A stretch of DNA of 64,000 nucleotides, taken from NCBI RefSeq assembly GCF_030818895.1, contig NZ_JAUTBA010000001.1, positions 4,650,001 through 4,714,000 of the forward strand, written 5' to 3'. The notes under the pieces are model-generated. The model was given only the letters and a program-made list of their open reading frames with translations. It did not search any database and had not been told where the DNA came from. How positions within the stretch are numbered: position 1 is the first letter of the stretch; each line of letters opens with the position of its first letter. The position numbers were made by a program, and so were the translations under genes. The stretch comes from Sphingobacterium zeae (GTDB lineage Bacteria > Bacteroidota > Bacteroidia > Sphingobacteriales > Sphingobacteriaceae). Shown here one piece after another: positions 26,805 to 35,985 of the stretch.

Positions 26805-28076
26805 CTAATCAATATATTCGAATTTAGTGTAAGGCACCAAAACTGCCGGAATCTTAATTCCCTTTTCAGTTTGATTATTTTCTAATATCGCAGCTACAAT
26901 ACGTGGCAAAGCCAATGCTGAACCATTTAAGGTATGTGCCAGTTGCATCTTGCCATCGGCATTTTTAAAACGGACTTTCAAACGATTCGCTTGATAAGTT
27001 TCAAAATTGGAAACGGAAGATACCTCTAACCAACGTTTCTGAGCAGAACTATACACTTCCATGTCATAGGTCAATGCAGAAGTAAAACTCATATCTCCAC
27101 CGCAAAGGCGCAATACACGATAAGGCAGCTCCAATTTCTGCAACAGCCCCTGTACGTATAAACTCATCTCTTCCAGCACTTCATACGACCTTTCGGGATG
27201 TACGATCTGCACCGTCTCTACTTTGTCAAATTGATGCAAACGGTTTAATCCACGTACATGTGCTCCATAAGAACCCGCTTCCCGACGGAAACAGGGTGTA
27301 TAAGCGCAATGTTTGATTGGAAATTGCACCTCTTTCACAATCTCATCTCTATAAATGTTGGTGACCGGAACTTCGGCTGTAGGGATCAAATAGAGATTGT
27401 CGTTTCCGATATAGTACATCTGTCCTTCTTTATCCGGCAATTGCCCCGTGGCAAATGCAGAATCCTCATTCACCAAAATGGGCACCTGAACTTCTTCGTA
27501 TCCTTCCTCGGCAGCCTGATCCAAAAAGAAATTAATTAATGCACGCTGCAATTTAGCGCCCTTACCTTTATAGATGGGAAAACCTGCTCCGGCAACTTTT
27601 ACGCCAAGCTCTAAATCAACAATACCGTATTTGATCAATAATTCCCAATGGGGCAATGCCTCCTCCGACAACGCAGGGATTTCGCCATGGCTCAAAACAA
27701 TTTCGTTATCGTCTGCACTTACTCCTGCCGGAACGGACTGATGCGGTAAATTAGGCAATTGTACGATCTTCTCATTCAATGCTGCCTCAATTGTACCTAG
27801 TTGATCTAAAAGTTGCTTTACTTGCTCTTTATATCCCGAAGATTTGGATTTAACGGTTTCAGCTTCTTCTTTTTTACCTTGACGCATCAGATCTCCAATC
27901 TTTTTTGCTGCCGCATTAGCCTCTGCCGAAAGTGCATCAGATTCCGATTGGATCTTACGGCGCTCTTCATCTAAACTAATGATTTCGTCGATCAATCCAA
28001 TTTCCTTGAAATGCTTGACAGCCAATCTTTCGATTACCGTATCCCTGTTCTCACGGATATAATTTAATTGCAACAT
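26805..28076 (-). CDS. serS: Seryl-tRNA synthetase
   Basis: A 423-residue class II synthetase that charges tRNA-Ser with serine. The N-terminal antiparallel coiled-coil arm (about 28-105, rich in Lys/Glu/Ala) binds the long variable arm of the tRNA. The catalytic core has motif 2 (CFRREAG...GLNRLHQFDKVE) and motif 3 (NGSALALPRIVAAILENNQ), and TAEVPVTNIYRDE precedes motif 2 as in all bacterial SerRS. Length is normal. A promoter with a TTG-20-TAAGTTTG layout sits 30 bp upstream and a strong terminator lies downstream, so it is a single-gene unit. Confidence 0.98.
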   Translation of the reverse strand: MLQLNYIRENRDTVIERLAVKHFKEIGLIDEIISLDEERRKIQSESDALSAEANAAAKKIGDLMRQGKKEEAETVKSKSSGYKEQVKQLLDQLGTIEAALNEKIVQLPNLPHQSVPAGVSADDNEIVLSHGEIPALSEEALPHWELLIKYGIVDLELGVKVAGAGFPIYKGKGAKLQRALINFFLDQAAEEGYEEVQVPILVNEDSAFATGQLPDKEGQMYYIGNDNLYLIPTAEVPVTNIYRDEIVKEVQFPIKHCAYTPCFRREAGSYGAHVRGLNRLHQFDKVETVQIVHPERSYEVLEEMSLYVQGLLQKLELPYRVLRLCGGDMSFTSALTYDMEVYSSAQKRWLEVSSVSNFETYQANRLKVRFKNADGKMQLAHTLNGSALALPRIVAAILENNQTEKGIKIPAVLVPYTKFEYID

Positions 28077-28105
28077 AATATAAATGTGTTATTTAAAATA
28101 GTGAA

Positions 28106-28136
28106 CAAACTTAGATAAATTTGCCTTTATTTACAA
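28106..28136 (-). promoter_or_regulatory. serS promoter
   Basis: Minus strand: TTG (complement of 28134-28136), 20 bp, TAAGTTTG (complement of 28106-28113), with a leader of about 25 nt. Confidence 0.65.
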
Positions 28137-28195
28137 GCTATTTTATTCCCATAACACCTTTAGAAAGGCTTTTTGAACCTATTTTATGCGCTTTA

Positions 28196-29269
28196 CTAAG
28201 CAATACTTACCTCATCACACAAATATACATCTTGAATAGCGTGAAGCAGTGCTACACCCTCTTGCATCGGTTTTTGAAAGGCTTTACGACCGGATATCAA
28301 ACCAGTTCCGCCAGCGCGCTTGTTAATAACCGCCGTTTTTACAGCTTCTTGGATGTCATTCTGTCCTGAAGCCCCGCCAGAATTGATCAAGCCTGCCCTA
28401 CCAGCAAAGCAATTAAGAACCTGGTAGCGGCAGAGGTCAATAGGATGATCGGAAGAAAGCTGTGTATACATCCGTTCATCTAGCTTTCCATAACTGCTTT
28501 TCCCCATATTCAGCGCCTTAAAGCCACCGTTCAACTCGGGTAGTTTTTGCTTAATAATATCCGCTTTGATGGTTACGCCCAAATGATTGGCCTGCCCAGT
28601 CAGGTCTGCAGCTAAGTGGTAATCTTTATCGCCGACCTTGAAAGCCGAATTACGCAAATAACACCATAGTACCGTCGCCATTCCCAAGGAATGTGCTTCC
28701 TCAAATGCTTTTGCTACTTCAATAATCTGCCGGTCTGATTCTTCAGATCCAAAATATATGGTTGCCCCTACCGCAACAGCACCCATATTCCAGGCTTCGC
28801 GAATGGTTCCGTACAAGATTTGGTCGGCGCGATTGGGATAGGTCAACAGTTCATTATGATTGATTTTAACCAAAAACGGAATCTTGTGTGCATACTTTCG
28901 GGCAACAGCTCCTAATACACCGAAGGTAGAAGCCACGGCATTACAATTCCCTTCCAAAGCTAGCTTGACAATATTTTCCGGATCAAAATACTGTGGATTT
29001 GGAGCAAAAGAAGCTCCGGCACTGTGTTCAATACCTTGGTCCACAGGCAATATCGAAAGATACCCGGTATTAGCCAATCGACCCGTTCCAAAAAGTTGGC
29101 CCAAACTGCGCAAAACCTGCGGGCTACGATCACTTGAACTGTATACTTGGTCAATAAATTCTGCTTGTGGGAGATGTAGCATTGTTTTGGAAACTGCAGG
29201 TTGATCAAATTCTAACAAATAACTCGCTTCTGCACCTAGATGTGCCTGTATTTTTTCGATGTATTGCAT
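28196..29269 (-). CDS. fbaB: Class I fructose-bisphosphate aldolase, FbaB type
   Basis: A 357-residue member of the FbaB/DhnA Schiff-base aldolase family, which reversibly cleaves fructose 1,6-bisphosphate into dihydroxyacetone phosphate and glyceraldehyde 3-phosphate. Key segments are LSILPVDQGIEHSAGASFAP, the phosphate-binding LINSGGASGQND, and Lys235 in GVTIKADIIKQKLP, placed like the Schiff-base lysine of E. coli FbaB. It is divergent from rsmI and follows no operon. The wide spacing to serS (119 bp) suggests separate transcription. Confidence 0.93.
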   Translation of the reverse strand: MQYIEKIQAHLGAEASYLLEFDQPAVSKTMLHLPQAEFIDQVYSSSDRSPQVLRSLGQLFGTGRLANTGYLSILPVDQGIEHSAGASFAPNPQYFDPENIVKLALEGNCNAVASTFGVLGAVARKYAHKIPFLVKINHNELLTYPNRADQILYGTIREAWNMGAVAVGATIYFGSEESDRQIIEVAKAFEEAHSLGMATVLWCYLRNSAFKVGDKDYHLAADLTGQANHLGVTIKADIIKQKLPELNGGFKALNMGKSSYGKLDERMYTQLSSDHPIDLCRYQVLNCFAGRAGLINSGGASGQNDIQEAVKTAVINKRAGGTGLISGRKAFQKPMQEGVALLHAIQDVYLCDEVSIA

Positions 29270-29369
29270 AATATATTTATTTTAACGTGATGGAGTTTAC
29301 CATTATCTTTAAAATAAAACTCTAAAAACCACAGAATGTTTTAGCGCATATTATGTAGTAAAAAAAACT

Positions 29370-29377
29370 TAACTTTG
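29370..29377 (+). promoter_or_regulatory. -7 type promoter box of rsmI
   Basis: TAACTTTG matches TAnnTTTG and ends 3 bp before the rsmI ATG. No good -33 TTG is found at 19-21 bp, so only the downstream element is supported. Confidence 0.4.
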
Positions 29378-29380
29378 ACC

Positions 29381-30046
29381 ATGTTATATTTAGTTCCAAC
29401 ACCTATTGGCAATCTGGAGGACATGACGTTCCGTGCGGTCAATGTCCTAAAAGAAGTGGACCTCATCTTAGCAGAGGATACAAGGACTAGTGCTCCGCTT
29501 TTAAAACATTTTGGAATCGACAAAAAAGTATTTGCGCATCATCAGCACAATGAACATAAAGCGGTCTCTGAAATCATTAAATTTTTAAAAGAGGGACAAA
29601 ACATTGCTTTGATTTCAGACGCTGGAACACCGGCAATCTCGGATCCGGGATTCTTACTCGTACGTGAGGCCATCAAAGAAGGACTGGAGGTACAGTGCTT
29701 ACCGGGAGCAACTGCATTCGTACCAGCGCTTGTCAATTCGGGACTTCCCAACGACCGTTTTTGCTTTGAAGGTTTTCTACCCGTAAAAAAAGGAAGACAA
29801 ACACGCTTAAAAGCTTTGGCAGAAGAAAAAAGAACAATGATCTTCTACGAATCACCACATCGTATTCTCAAAACAATTGAAGAATTTATCACCGTTTTTG
29901 GACCAGAAAGACAAGGGTCGATATCTCGTGAGTTGAGCAAACTCTATGAGGAAAATGTGCGCGGAACATTAACTGATTTAAAATTACACTTCGAAAACAA
30001 TCCGATTAAAGGAGAATTTGTATTTTGTGTAGCAGGATTGGAATAA
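29381..30046 (+). CDS. rsmI: 16S rRNA (cytidine-1402 2'-O)-methyltransferase
   Basis: A 221-residue tetrapyrrole-methylase-fold enzyme with the RsmI signature: LYLVPTPIGNLEDMTFRAV at the start, ILAEDTRTSAPLLKHFGI, then ISDAGTPAISDPGFLLVREA, LPGATAFVPALVNSGLP and FYESPHRI. RsmI methylates the ribose of C1402 in the ribosomal decoding centre using S-adenosylmethionine. ATG 29381 is preferred over a TTG two codons upstream, because the family starts at MLYLVP and the TTG overlaps a TAACTTTG promoter-like box. The leader would then be nearly absent. Confidence 0.96.
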   Translation: MLYLVPTPIGNLEDMTFRAVNVLKEVDLILAEDTRTSAPLLKHFGIDKKVFAHHQHNEHKAVSEIIKFLKEGQNIALISDAGTPAISDPGFLLVREAIKEGLEVQCLPGATAFVPALVNSGLPNDRFCFEGFLPVKKGRQTRLKALAEEKRTMIFYESPHRILKTIEEFITVFGPERQGSISRELSKLYEENVRGTLTDLKLHFENNPIKGEFVFCVAGLE

Positions 30047-30082
30047 ATTTTAACAATCTTTATGTATTAAAATGTATTTGAC

Positions 30083-30841
30083 ATGAACATGGAACAATTT
30101 GCACAGGATGGGCAGGACATAAAAATCATCGAAAAATTGGTTTCTAAAGTCCAGGATATGCTTACTCCAGGAGAAAGAATAGATTATATAGCAGTTCAAA
30201 AGAAACCTGCAGTGACTATTTTACCGGATAGTATTACCATCAGTAATAAGCGCATATTTATGTGCGAGTTTACTAAATTGGGCTTAGCTACTGATTTCGA
30301 AATTTTCGGCTGGCAAGATATCAAAGATATTGCTTTCAAAGAGGAAATCTTCGGTTCGAAAGTGACTGTTATTCCTTTTACTGGGGAGAATTTGAGCATC
30401 GATTATATCCCTAAAGTTCAGGCCAGAAAATTATATCAATATATTAAAGCTGCACTTGAAAATTATAAAAAAGCGGAATTGGCCGCCGAAAAAGAGAAAA
30501 TAGTGATCGCTTCAACTGTGGCAAAAGAAGGGATTATCGAAAGACCGGAAAGTAATGCCGCAGGGCAGCCAGCAGTTACAGCACCTGCTCAATCAGCACC
30601 ACAATATTATGGGGCTGGTCAGCCAACACCGCAGGCGCCGGTTCAGACACAGCAACCGATCGCATCCACCCCAACTATTCCGACAGTTTCGGCAGCTGCT
30701 ATCTCACCTGCTGCGGCAAAGGAAGAGGAAGAGGATGAAATTACGTTAAAGCTCAAAAAATTAAAAACGCTCTTCGACAAACAATTGATTACCCAAGAGG
30801 AATACGAGAGTAAAAAGAGAGAAGTCTTATCCAGTTTATAA
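30083..30841 (+). CDS. PH-domain protein with C-terminal SHOCT domain
   Basis: A 252-residue cytoplasmic protein. Residues about 20-130 form a bacterial pleckstrin-homology-like domain (VQDMLTPGERIDYIAVQK, ITISNKRIFMCEF, IFGWQDIKDIAFKEEIFGSK). There follows a low-complexity linker rich in Ala, Pro and Gln (about 155-220). The last 30 residues are a SHOCT motif (LKKLKTLFDKQLITQEEYESKK), a short helix pair often found at the C-terminus of proteins that oligomerise. The function is not established. It precedes lnt by 23 bp and may be co-transcribed with it. Confidence 0.82.
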   Translation: MNMEQFAQDGQDIKIIEKLVSKVQDMLTPGERIDYIAVQKKPAVTILPDSITISNKRIFMCEFTKLGLATDFEIFGWQDIKDIAFKEEIFGSKVTVIPFTGENLSIDYIPKVQARKLYQYIKAALENYKKAELAAEKEKIVIASTVAKEGIIERPESNAAGQPAVTAPAQSAPQYYGAGQPTPQAPVQTQQPIASTPTIPTVSAAAISPAAAKEEEEDEITLKLKKLKTLFDKQLITQEEYESKKREVLSSL

Positions 30842-30864
30842 TTATAAATGGTAGAAAATATATA

Positions 30865-32487
30865 GTGAAAAACAACTATTTACTGGCACTTTTAAGTGCC
30901 TTTTTATTGTGGTTGGGCTGGCCTCCAATCCCCTATTCCAGTCCATTGTTATTTATTGGATTTGTACCTCTGCTAATTGCTGTGGAAAACATTATCCGAA
31001 GTGAAACATGCAAACGAAAAGGCCGTAAAGTGTTTCTTACTGCAGGACTCTCCGCAGTTGTCTGGAACACCGCCTCTATTTATTGGGTATACAACTCCAT
31101 TTCAGCAGTTATGCCGCCATTTGCAGCTGTCTTAATCAGCTTGATCCCTTTTTGTCTGGGAGCGGCTTTAATGGCGCTGGTTTTCAGACTTTATGCGCAA
31201 CTACGACGCAAAACAAACATCCTGTTATCCCTCTTCGGATTAATGGGATTCTGGATAAGCTACGAATTTTTACATGAATCCTGGGATTTAGCTTTCCCCT
31301 GGATGACATTAGGCAATGGTTTTGCCAGTTTCCACCAATTGGTGCAATGGTATGAAATCACGGGAGTCTATGGTGGAACCATATGGATCTGGCTGGTCAA
31401 TATCTTGGTCTTTACACTTTACCTGAATCGGGAGGGACTTTATCCGGTCAAACGTAAGATTGTCCCGATTGCTGTATTGACCGCAGTGTTACTAATCCCA
31501 AGCACCTACTCGTTGATACGTTACGTTAACTATGAGGAACATCAGAATCCCGCACAAATCGTTGTTGTTCAGCCTAATATTGACCCTTATCTTAAATTCC
31601 ATATTAGTCCCGAAGAACAATTAAACACCTTATTCTCCTTATCAAATTCAGTCGCTAAACCAAATACCGAGTTTTTTATCTGGCCTGAAACGGCACTTTC
31701 ACAGAACGGAGATTTCGACGAGGATAATTTTAGGGAAACATACTCTTACCAGCGCATCTTAAAGTTTTTAGATCAGTATAAAAATGGCAATGTACTTTCA
31801 GGTATTGAAAGTTATCAGCTGTACAACGATGCCAAAACACCGACTGCACGCGAAATAGCTCCTTATGTTTATCAAGATAATTTCAATGCCGCGACATTGA
31901 TCGATTATTCTTCCAAACTACAATTTTATCATAAGTCCAAGCTCGTTCCGGGCGTTGAACAAATGCCTTTTGGTGCAGCCATGAACTTCTTAAAACCTCT
32001 GTTTAAAGCATTCGGCGGTACTACGGGAGGCTATGGAAAACAGGCCGAACCATCGGTATTTTATGCGCAAAGTGGCATTGGTGCAGCACCGGTCATCTGT
32101 TACGAATCCATTTGGGGCAATTATGTTGCTAAGTACGTCAAAAAAGGAGCACAGTTTATTGCGATCATCACCAATGATGGCTGGTGGGGAAATACTTCGG
32201 GCAAAGACCAACATTTACAGTACGCTAAACTACGTGCGATTGAGAATAGACGATGGGTGGCTCGCTCGGCCAACACAGGGATCTCTGGCTTCATTAATCA
32301 ACGCGGAGATATTGTGCAACAGACCAAATGGTGGCAGCCTGCAGCCCTCAATCAGGAAATTAATTTAAATGAAGAAATCACGATCTATACGCAAGCAGGT
32401 GATATCGCCGCTTATTTAGGTTTGACGCTCGCATTAGGAGGAATTTTGCTCCTGATCGTGGTCAGACGAAGAAAGGAAGTCATATAA
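30865..32487 (+). CDS. lnt: Apolipoprotein N-acyltransferase
   Basis: A 540-residue inner-membrane enzyme that adds the third acyl chain to the N-terminal cysteine of lipoproteins. About six to seven N-terminal membrane helices precede a nitrilase-type catalytic domain. The triad appears as Glu275 (FIWPETALS), Lys357 (FYHKSKLVP) and Cys412 (VICYES), in the order and context of known Lnt proteins. A last membrane helix closes the protein. The start is a GTG at 30865; no in-frame ATG fits better, and MKNNYLLALLSAFLLWLGWP is the expected start. A terminator follows. Confidence 0.94.
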   Translation: MKNNYLLALLSAFLLWLGWPPIPYSSPLLFIGFVPLLIAVENIIRSETCKRKGRKVFLTAGLSAVVWNTASIYWVYNSISAVMPPFAAVLISLIPFCLGAALMALVFRLYAQLRRKTNILLSLFGLMGFWISYEFLHESWDLAFPWMTLGNGFASFHQLVQWYEITGVYGGTIWIWLVNILVFTLYLNREGLYPVKRKIVPIAVLTAVLLIPSTYSLIRYVNYEEHQNPAQIVVVQPNIDPYLKFHISPEEQLNTLFSLSNSVAKPNTEFFIWPETALSQNGDFDEDNFRETYSYQRILKFLDQYKNGNVLSGIESYQLYNDAKTPTAREIAPYVYQDNFNAATLIDYSSKLQFYHKSKLVPGVEQMPFGAAMNFLKPLFKAFGGTTGGYGKQAEPSVFYAQSGIGAAPVICYESIWGNYVAKYVKKGAQFIAIITNDGWWGNTSGKDQHLQYAKLRAIENRRWVARSANTGISGFINQRGDIVQQTKWWQPAALNQEINLNEEITIYTQAGDIAAYLGLTLALGGILLLIVVRRRKEVI

Positions 32488-32490
32488 TTG

Positions 32491-32530
32491 AAAAATAGCG
32501 CCAATATGAACTAACATTAGCGCTATTTTT
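32491..32530 (+). terminator. lnt terminator
   Basis: Perfect 11-bp arms (32491-32501, 32520-32530; AAAAATAGCGC and complement) end in five T just after the lnt stop. Confidence 0.85.
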
Positions 32531-32687
32531 CTTTGTCAGAACAGAAAAGCTCTCGCCCTATACCATAAAGGGCAAAAAGGATCTCATTCTTAGAAACCGA
32601 TTAACTCAGACACCTACCGGCCATAATTAGGAAATTAAAATGATAAAAATTAGTGATTTGATAGCTTTAATTTACTTGAGAGATTTG

Positions 32688-32695
32688 TAATTTTG
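32688..32695 (+). promoter_or_regulatory. -7 type promoter box of the cysteine desulfurase gene
   Basis: TAATTTTG ends 4 bp before the ATG at 32700. The -33 region is weak (TTT only at the right distance). Confidence 0.4.
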
Positions 32696-32699
32696 CGGC

Positions 32700-33836
32700 A
32701 TGCAAGTATATTTTGATAATGCAGCGACTACAGCCTTAGATCCTGAAGTAATAAAAGTAATGATCGATGTGATGGACAATAACTTTGGAAATCCATCCTC
32801 TATCCATAGTCACGGACGACAAGTAAAAACAATTGTAGAAAAAGCACGTAAAACGATTGCCAATCTACTTCATGTATCTCCTGCAGAGATATTTTTTACA
32901 TCGGGTGGAACGGAAGCAGACAATATGGCCATCGTGAGGTCAATAACCGACTTTGGGATAACCCATGCCGTTACCACACCCATTGAGCACCATGCCGTAT
33001 TACATACATTAGAAGAGCTGCAAAAAGCAGGTAAAGTGCACCTGGATCTGCTTGAAGTTGACGAAAAAGGCAATTTAAATATCAACCAGCTGGAAGAGCT
33101 TTTAAAGGGTAACCCACGTACTTTTGTCTCTATTATGCATGCCAATAATGAAATTGGAAATCTCAACGATATTCACCATATCGCCGAGCTATGCCAAAAG
33201 TACAATGCCATTTTTCATTCGGACACTGTGCAGACGATGGGGCATTATCCGCATGATCTTGGTAACCTTAAAATAGATTTTATAACTGGAGCTGCACATA
33301 AATTTCATGGCCCGAAAGGGGTAGGCTTTCTTTATATTAATGCCAACAATAAAATCAAACCTTTAATCTATGGCGGAGCCCAGGAACGCAATATACGTGG
33401 CGGGACAGAAAATGTATATGGCATAGCAGGACTTGCCAAAGCGCTGGAACTTGCCTATGAAAACATGGAAGAACATCATACTTATATACAGGGGCTCAAA
33501 TCTTATATGATTGATGAGTTGTTGAAAGCAATACCCGACATTGGCTTTAATGGCGTCATCGAACCAGACAAATCATTGTACACCGTATTGAATGTTTCTT
33601 TCCCTTGCAGTAACCTCGCTGATATGCTCCTATTCAATTTGGATATTGCCGGCATATCATGCTCTGGCGGAAGCGCCTGCAGCTCAGGGACCGACATAGG
33701 CTCTCATGTATTGAATGCGATCAATTCGAGCGCTGAACGCCCCTCGGTGCGTTTTTCTTTTTGTAAAAACAATACCAGAGAGGAAATCGACTTTGTTGTA
33801 AAAACGTTAAAGGAACTTTGTACAAAAAACCAATAA
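32700..33836 (+). CDS. Cysteine desulfurase (NifS/IscS family)
   Basis: A 378-residue PLP enzyme that takes sulfur from cysteine, forming alanine and an enzyme persulfide for Fe-S cluster or thio-cofactor synthesis. Features include the start VYFDNAATTALDPEV, FTSGGTEADNMAI, HSDTVQTMGHYP, the PLP lysine in GAAHKFHGPKGVGF, GGAQERNIRGGTEN and the active cysteine loop SGGSACSSGTDIGSHVL. Such a long loop is typical of IscS-type group I enzymes. It stands alone with no isc or suf genes near, so its acceptor is unknown; IscS and NifS cannot be separated by eye. Confidence 0.93.
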   Translation: MQVYFDNAATTALDPEVIKVMIDVMDNNFGNPSSIHSHGRQVKTIVEKARKTIANLLHVSPAEIFFTSGGTEADNMAIVRSITDFGITHAVTTPIEHHAVLHTLEELQKAGKVHLDLLEVDEKGNLNINQLEELLKGNPRTFVSIMHANNEIGNLNDIHHIAELCQKYNAIFHSDTVQTMGHYPHDLGNLKIDFITGAAHKFHGPKGVGFLYINANNKIKPLIYGGAQERNIRGGTENVYGIAGLAKALELAYENMEEHHTYIQGLKSYMIDELLKAIPDIGFNGVIEPDKSLYTVLNVSFPCSNLADMLLFNLDIAGISCSGGSACSSGTDIGSHVLNAINSSAERPSVRFSFCKNNTREEIDFVVKTLKELCTKNQ

Positions 33837-33930
33837 AGTCTTCAGATAAATGTTGAGAAGTTATCCCAAATGAAATTAGAGCATCAATCATATGTGCGAA
33901 TGTTTTAAAGACTAAAATAAGCTTAAAAAT

Positions 33931-33968
33931 AAGAAAGCCGGAAGTTGTACCTCTGGCTTTCTTGTTTT
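33931..33968. terminator. Terminator between the desulfurase and NlpE-like genes (probably bidirectional)
   Basis: Arms AAGAAAGCC (33931-33939) and GGCTTTCTT (33955-33963) plus partial inner pairing, with T-rich tail on the plus side and A-rich sequence before it. It lies between convergent genes. Confidence 0.75.
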
Positions 33969-33991
33969 TACATCATTTATAAAAAGTTAAC

Positions 33992-34414
33992 TCAATTTTT
34001 CGTCAGCACATAGTATTTGGATATATCTCCGGTAATGTCATTTCCTGAAAGATCCAGCTGACTGAGCATTCCATTTCCAAGTTTGAATTTATAATCTACA
34101 CCATCTAAGGTAATAATATTGCCATCCAACTTCCACTTTCCTTCGCGAACAAACACATCTTCACTTTTATTTAGATATTTAGATGAGTATTGATAAGTAT
34201 TGTCAGCATGTAATGAAATTAATGTTTCAATCCCGTCGCAATCCGCACAAGGGAGCACGCCCTTATACTCACCAATCACTACTTCCGCCTTATCTCTTCC
34301 TTTAAGATCCTGTAAATTATCTTTATAGACGGCTACACTTTGCTTGGGATTATCACACCCCACCATTCCAATGATCACCCACAAACCCACAATCCAAATA
34401 TACCTTTTCATCAC
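33992..34414 (-). CDS. NlpE-like lipoprotein (copper resistance NlpE N-terminal domain)
   Basis: A 140-residue lipoprotein (lipobox GMVGC, then DNPKQS). The body is a single NlpE N-terminal-like beta-barrel: GEYKGVLPCADCDGIETLISL with the family's CxxC, then DNTYQYSSKYL and GKWKLDGNIITLDG. In E. coli NlpE senses lipoprotein traffic and surface contact; the Bacteroidota versions are short and uncharacterised, and a metal-binding role for CADC is only suggested. It is possibly co-transcribed with the TPR gene 81 bp upstream. Confidence 0.85.
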   Translation of the reverse strand: MMKRYIWIVGLWVIIGMVGCDNPKQSVAVYKDNLQDLKGRDKAEVVIGEYKGVLPCADCDGIETLISLHADNTYQYSSKYLNKSEDVFVREGKWKLDGNIITLDGVDYKFKLGNGMLSQLDLSGNDITGDISKYYVLTKN

Positions 34415-34495
34415 ATTCTAAATTCAAAAAAATCAGCATCTAACAGTTACACCAATAAATTCATAACAAATTAAATACCAAAAATTTAGAAAAGA

Positions 34496-34828
34496 TTAAA
34501 AATCATCATCGTCATCGTCTCCCAAAACTGCCAATGCACCCTGCAACTCGCCCAAAGCATGGAAATTACGACTCTTGCGGGCGATCTCGATTCCAGATCG
34601 GTATGTAGCAATCGCCGACTCTTCTCTACTTAATTTTTCGTACAATTTACCCAAATGATAGTAGGTTCCTACATATTCTGGATTCGACTGTACTAAATCC
34701 TCGAATCTCGACATAGCCTCCTGCTCATTCCCCTGCTTGAGATATTCAGCTGCAATCGCATATTTCAAAAAAGGATCCTCCGGGCTCTCTTTCAGAAATT
34801 CATTCAGTTGGTCCAATCGTGTTGACAT
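34496..34828 (-). CDS. Small tetratricopeptide-repeat protein
   Basis: A 110-residue cytoplasmic protein made of about two to three TPR helices pairs: DPFLKYAIAAEYLKQGNEQE, YVGTYYHLGKLYEKLSREES and the following ATYRSGIEIARKSRN. It ends in a run of five to six aspartates (GDDDDDDF), an unusually acidic tail. No enzymatic domain; a scaffolding or chaperone-adaptor role is typical for the family but not shown. Confidence 0.82.
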   Translation of the reverse strand: MSTRLDQLNEFLKESPEDPFLKYAIAAEYLKQGNEQEAMSRFEDLVQSNPEYVGTYYHLGKLYEKLSREESAIATYRSGIEIARKSRNFHALGELQGALAVLGDDDDDDF

Positions 34829-35227
34829 ATTTTTTTATTTCAAACTTAGACAAATTGAACTTTATATCCAATATAATATGTATAGCTGTGATAACGATCT
34901 ACATTGGTGTATGATAGAATAAAACCATTCAATCATTTAACCCTCGTCACATCTGCCTTTATCCAAAAATTACTATGCTAGCATACAAAATGACAATTTA
35001 CTGACGAAATAAATGAATTGCCAAAAATCACTTGTTCAAAATATAAAATTACAAAAACAGCAATAAAAGAACTGCATATCTTATAACATCAAAAAAAATA
35101 AAGGGAAAATACTTAAAAATTTCAAAAATATTCAATATAGACAACCTGTTATCTCAAGGAATTTTGGTTGATCGGAAACTTTTTAATTAAATGAAAATAT
35201 GGTAAGTTTGGGTAAAACCAATCGTAT
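34829..35227. other. Intergenic region upstream of etfB
   Basis: About 400 bp of very AT-rich DNA between divergent genes. A TAAGTTTG box at 35203-35210, 17 bp before etfB, is the only promoter-like element; its -33 partner is poor. Nothing else was recognised. Confidence 0.45.
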
Positions 35228-35965
35228 ATGAAAATATTAGTTTGTATAAGCAATGTCCCTGACACTACATCCAAAATCACTTTTACAAATGACAACACTG
35301 CATTTAATACAGCTGGTGTACAATTCATTATAAACCCTTATGATGAAATTGCTTTATCTAAAGCAGTAGAATTGGCCGAAGGTGGAAAAGGAACCGTAAC
35401 TGTCATCAATGTGGGTGATGCATCGACAGATGCAACCATTCGAAAAGCATTGGCAATTGGCGCAGATAGCGCTGTGCGGATAAATTCCGTTCCCCGAGAT
35501 GCTTGGTTTGTTGCGAATCAAATAGCAGCATATGCCAAAGACAAGGCATTTGACTTAATTTTAACTGGTCGTGAATCTATCGATTACAATGGTGCTCAAG
35601 TGGCGGCAATTATAGGAGAATTGCTACACATCCCATCCGTTTCGATAGCCAAAAAAGTCGAGGTTGCAAGTGATATGGTGACCGTGGAGCGTGAAATTGA
35701 GGGTGGGAAAGAAGTGTTAACGGCCAAGTTACCACTCGTCATCGGTACAGCCGAAGGTGTTGCTGAGCCTAAAATACCCAATATGCGTGGTATTATGAGT
35801 GCACGAAGCAAACCGCTGGACGTGGTGGAACCGTTCTCCGTAGAACTTCTTGCTCACATTGTCAACTATGAGACACCAGCTCCACGAGGTACGGTCAAAC
35901 TTGTTGACGCTACTGAGGTAGAAAAATTAGTTTCTCTTCTTCATGATGAAGCTAAAGTTATTTAA
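35228..35965 (+). CDS. etfB: Electron transfer flavoprotein, beta subunit
   Basis: A 245-residue EtfB/FixA-type subunit with the AMP-binding alpha/beta fold: MKILVCISNVPDTTSKI, FIINPYDEIALSKAVELAEGG, TIRKALAIGADSAVRI, DLILTGRESIDYNGAQVAA, and the C-terminal IPNMRGIMSARSKPLDVVEP. With EtfA it accepts electrons from acyl-CoA and other dehydrogenases and passes them to the quinone pool. It precedes etfA by 20 bp. Redox partners (ETF dehydrogenase, acyl-CoA dehydrogenase) are not in the window. Confidence 0.96.
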   Translation: MKILVCISNVPDTTSKITFTNDNTAFNTAGVQFIINPYDEIALSKAVELAEGGKGTVTVINVGDASTDATIRKALAIGADSAVRINSVPRDAWFVANQIAAYAKDKAFDLILTGRESIDYNGAQVAAIIGELLHIPSVSIAKKVEVASDMVTVEREIEGGKEVLTAKLPLVIGTAEGVAEPKIPNMRGIMSARSKPLDVVEPFSVELLAHIVNYETPAPRGTVKLVDATEVEKLVSLLHDEAKVI

Positions 35966-35985
35966 TCTTTAAACGCTAAAACACT

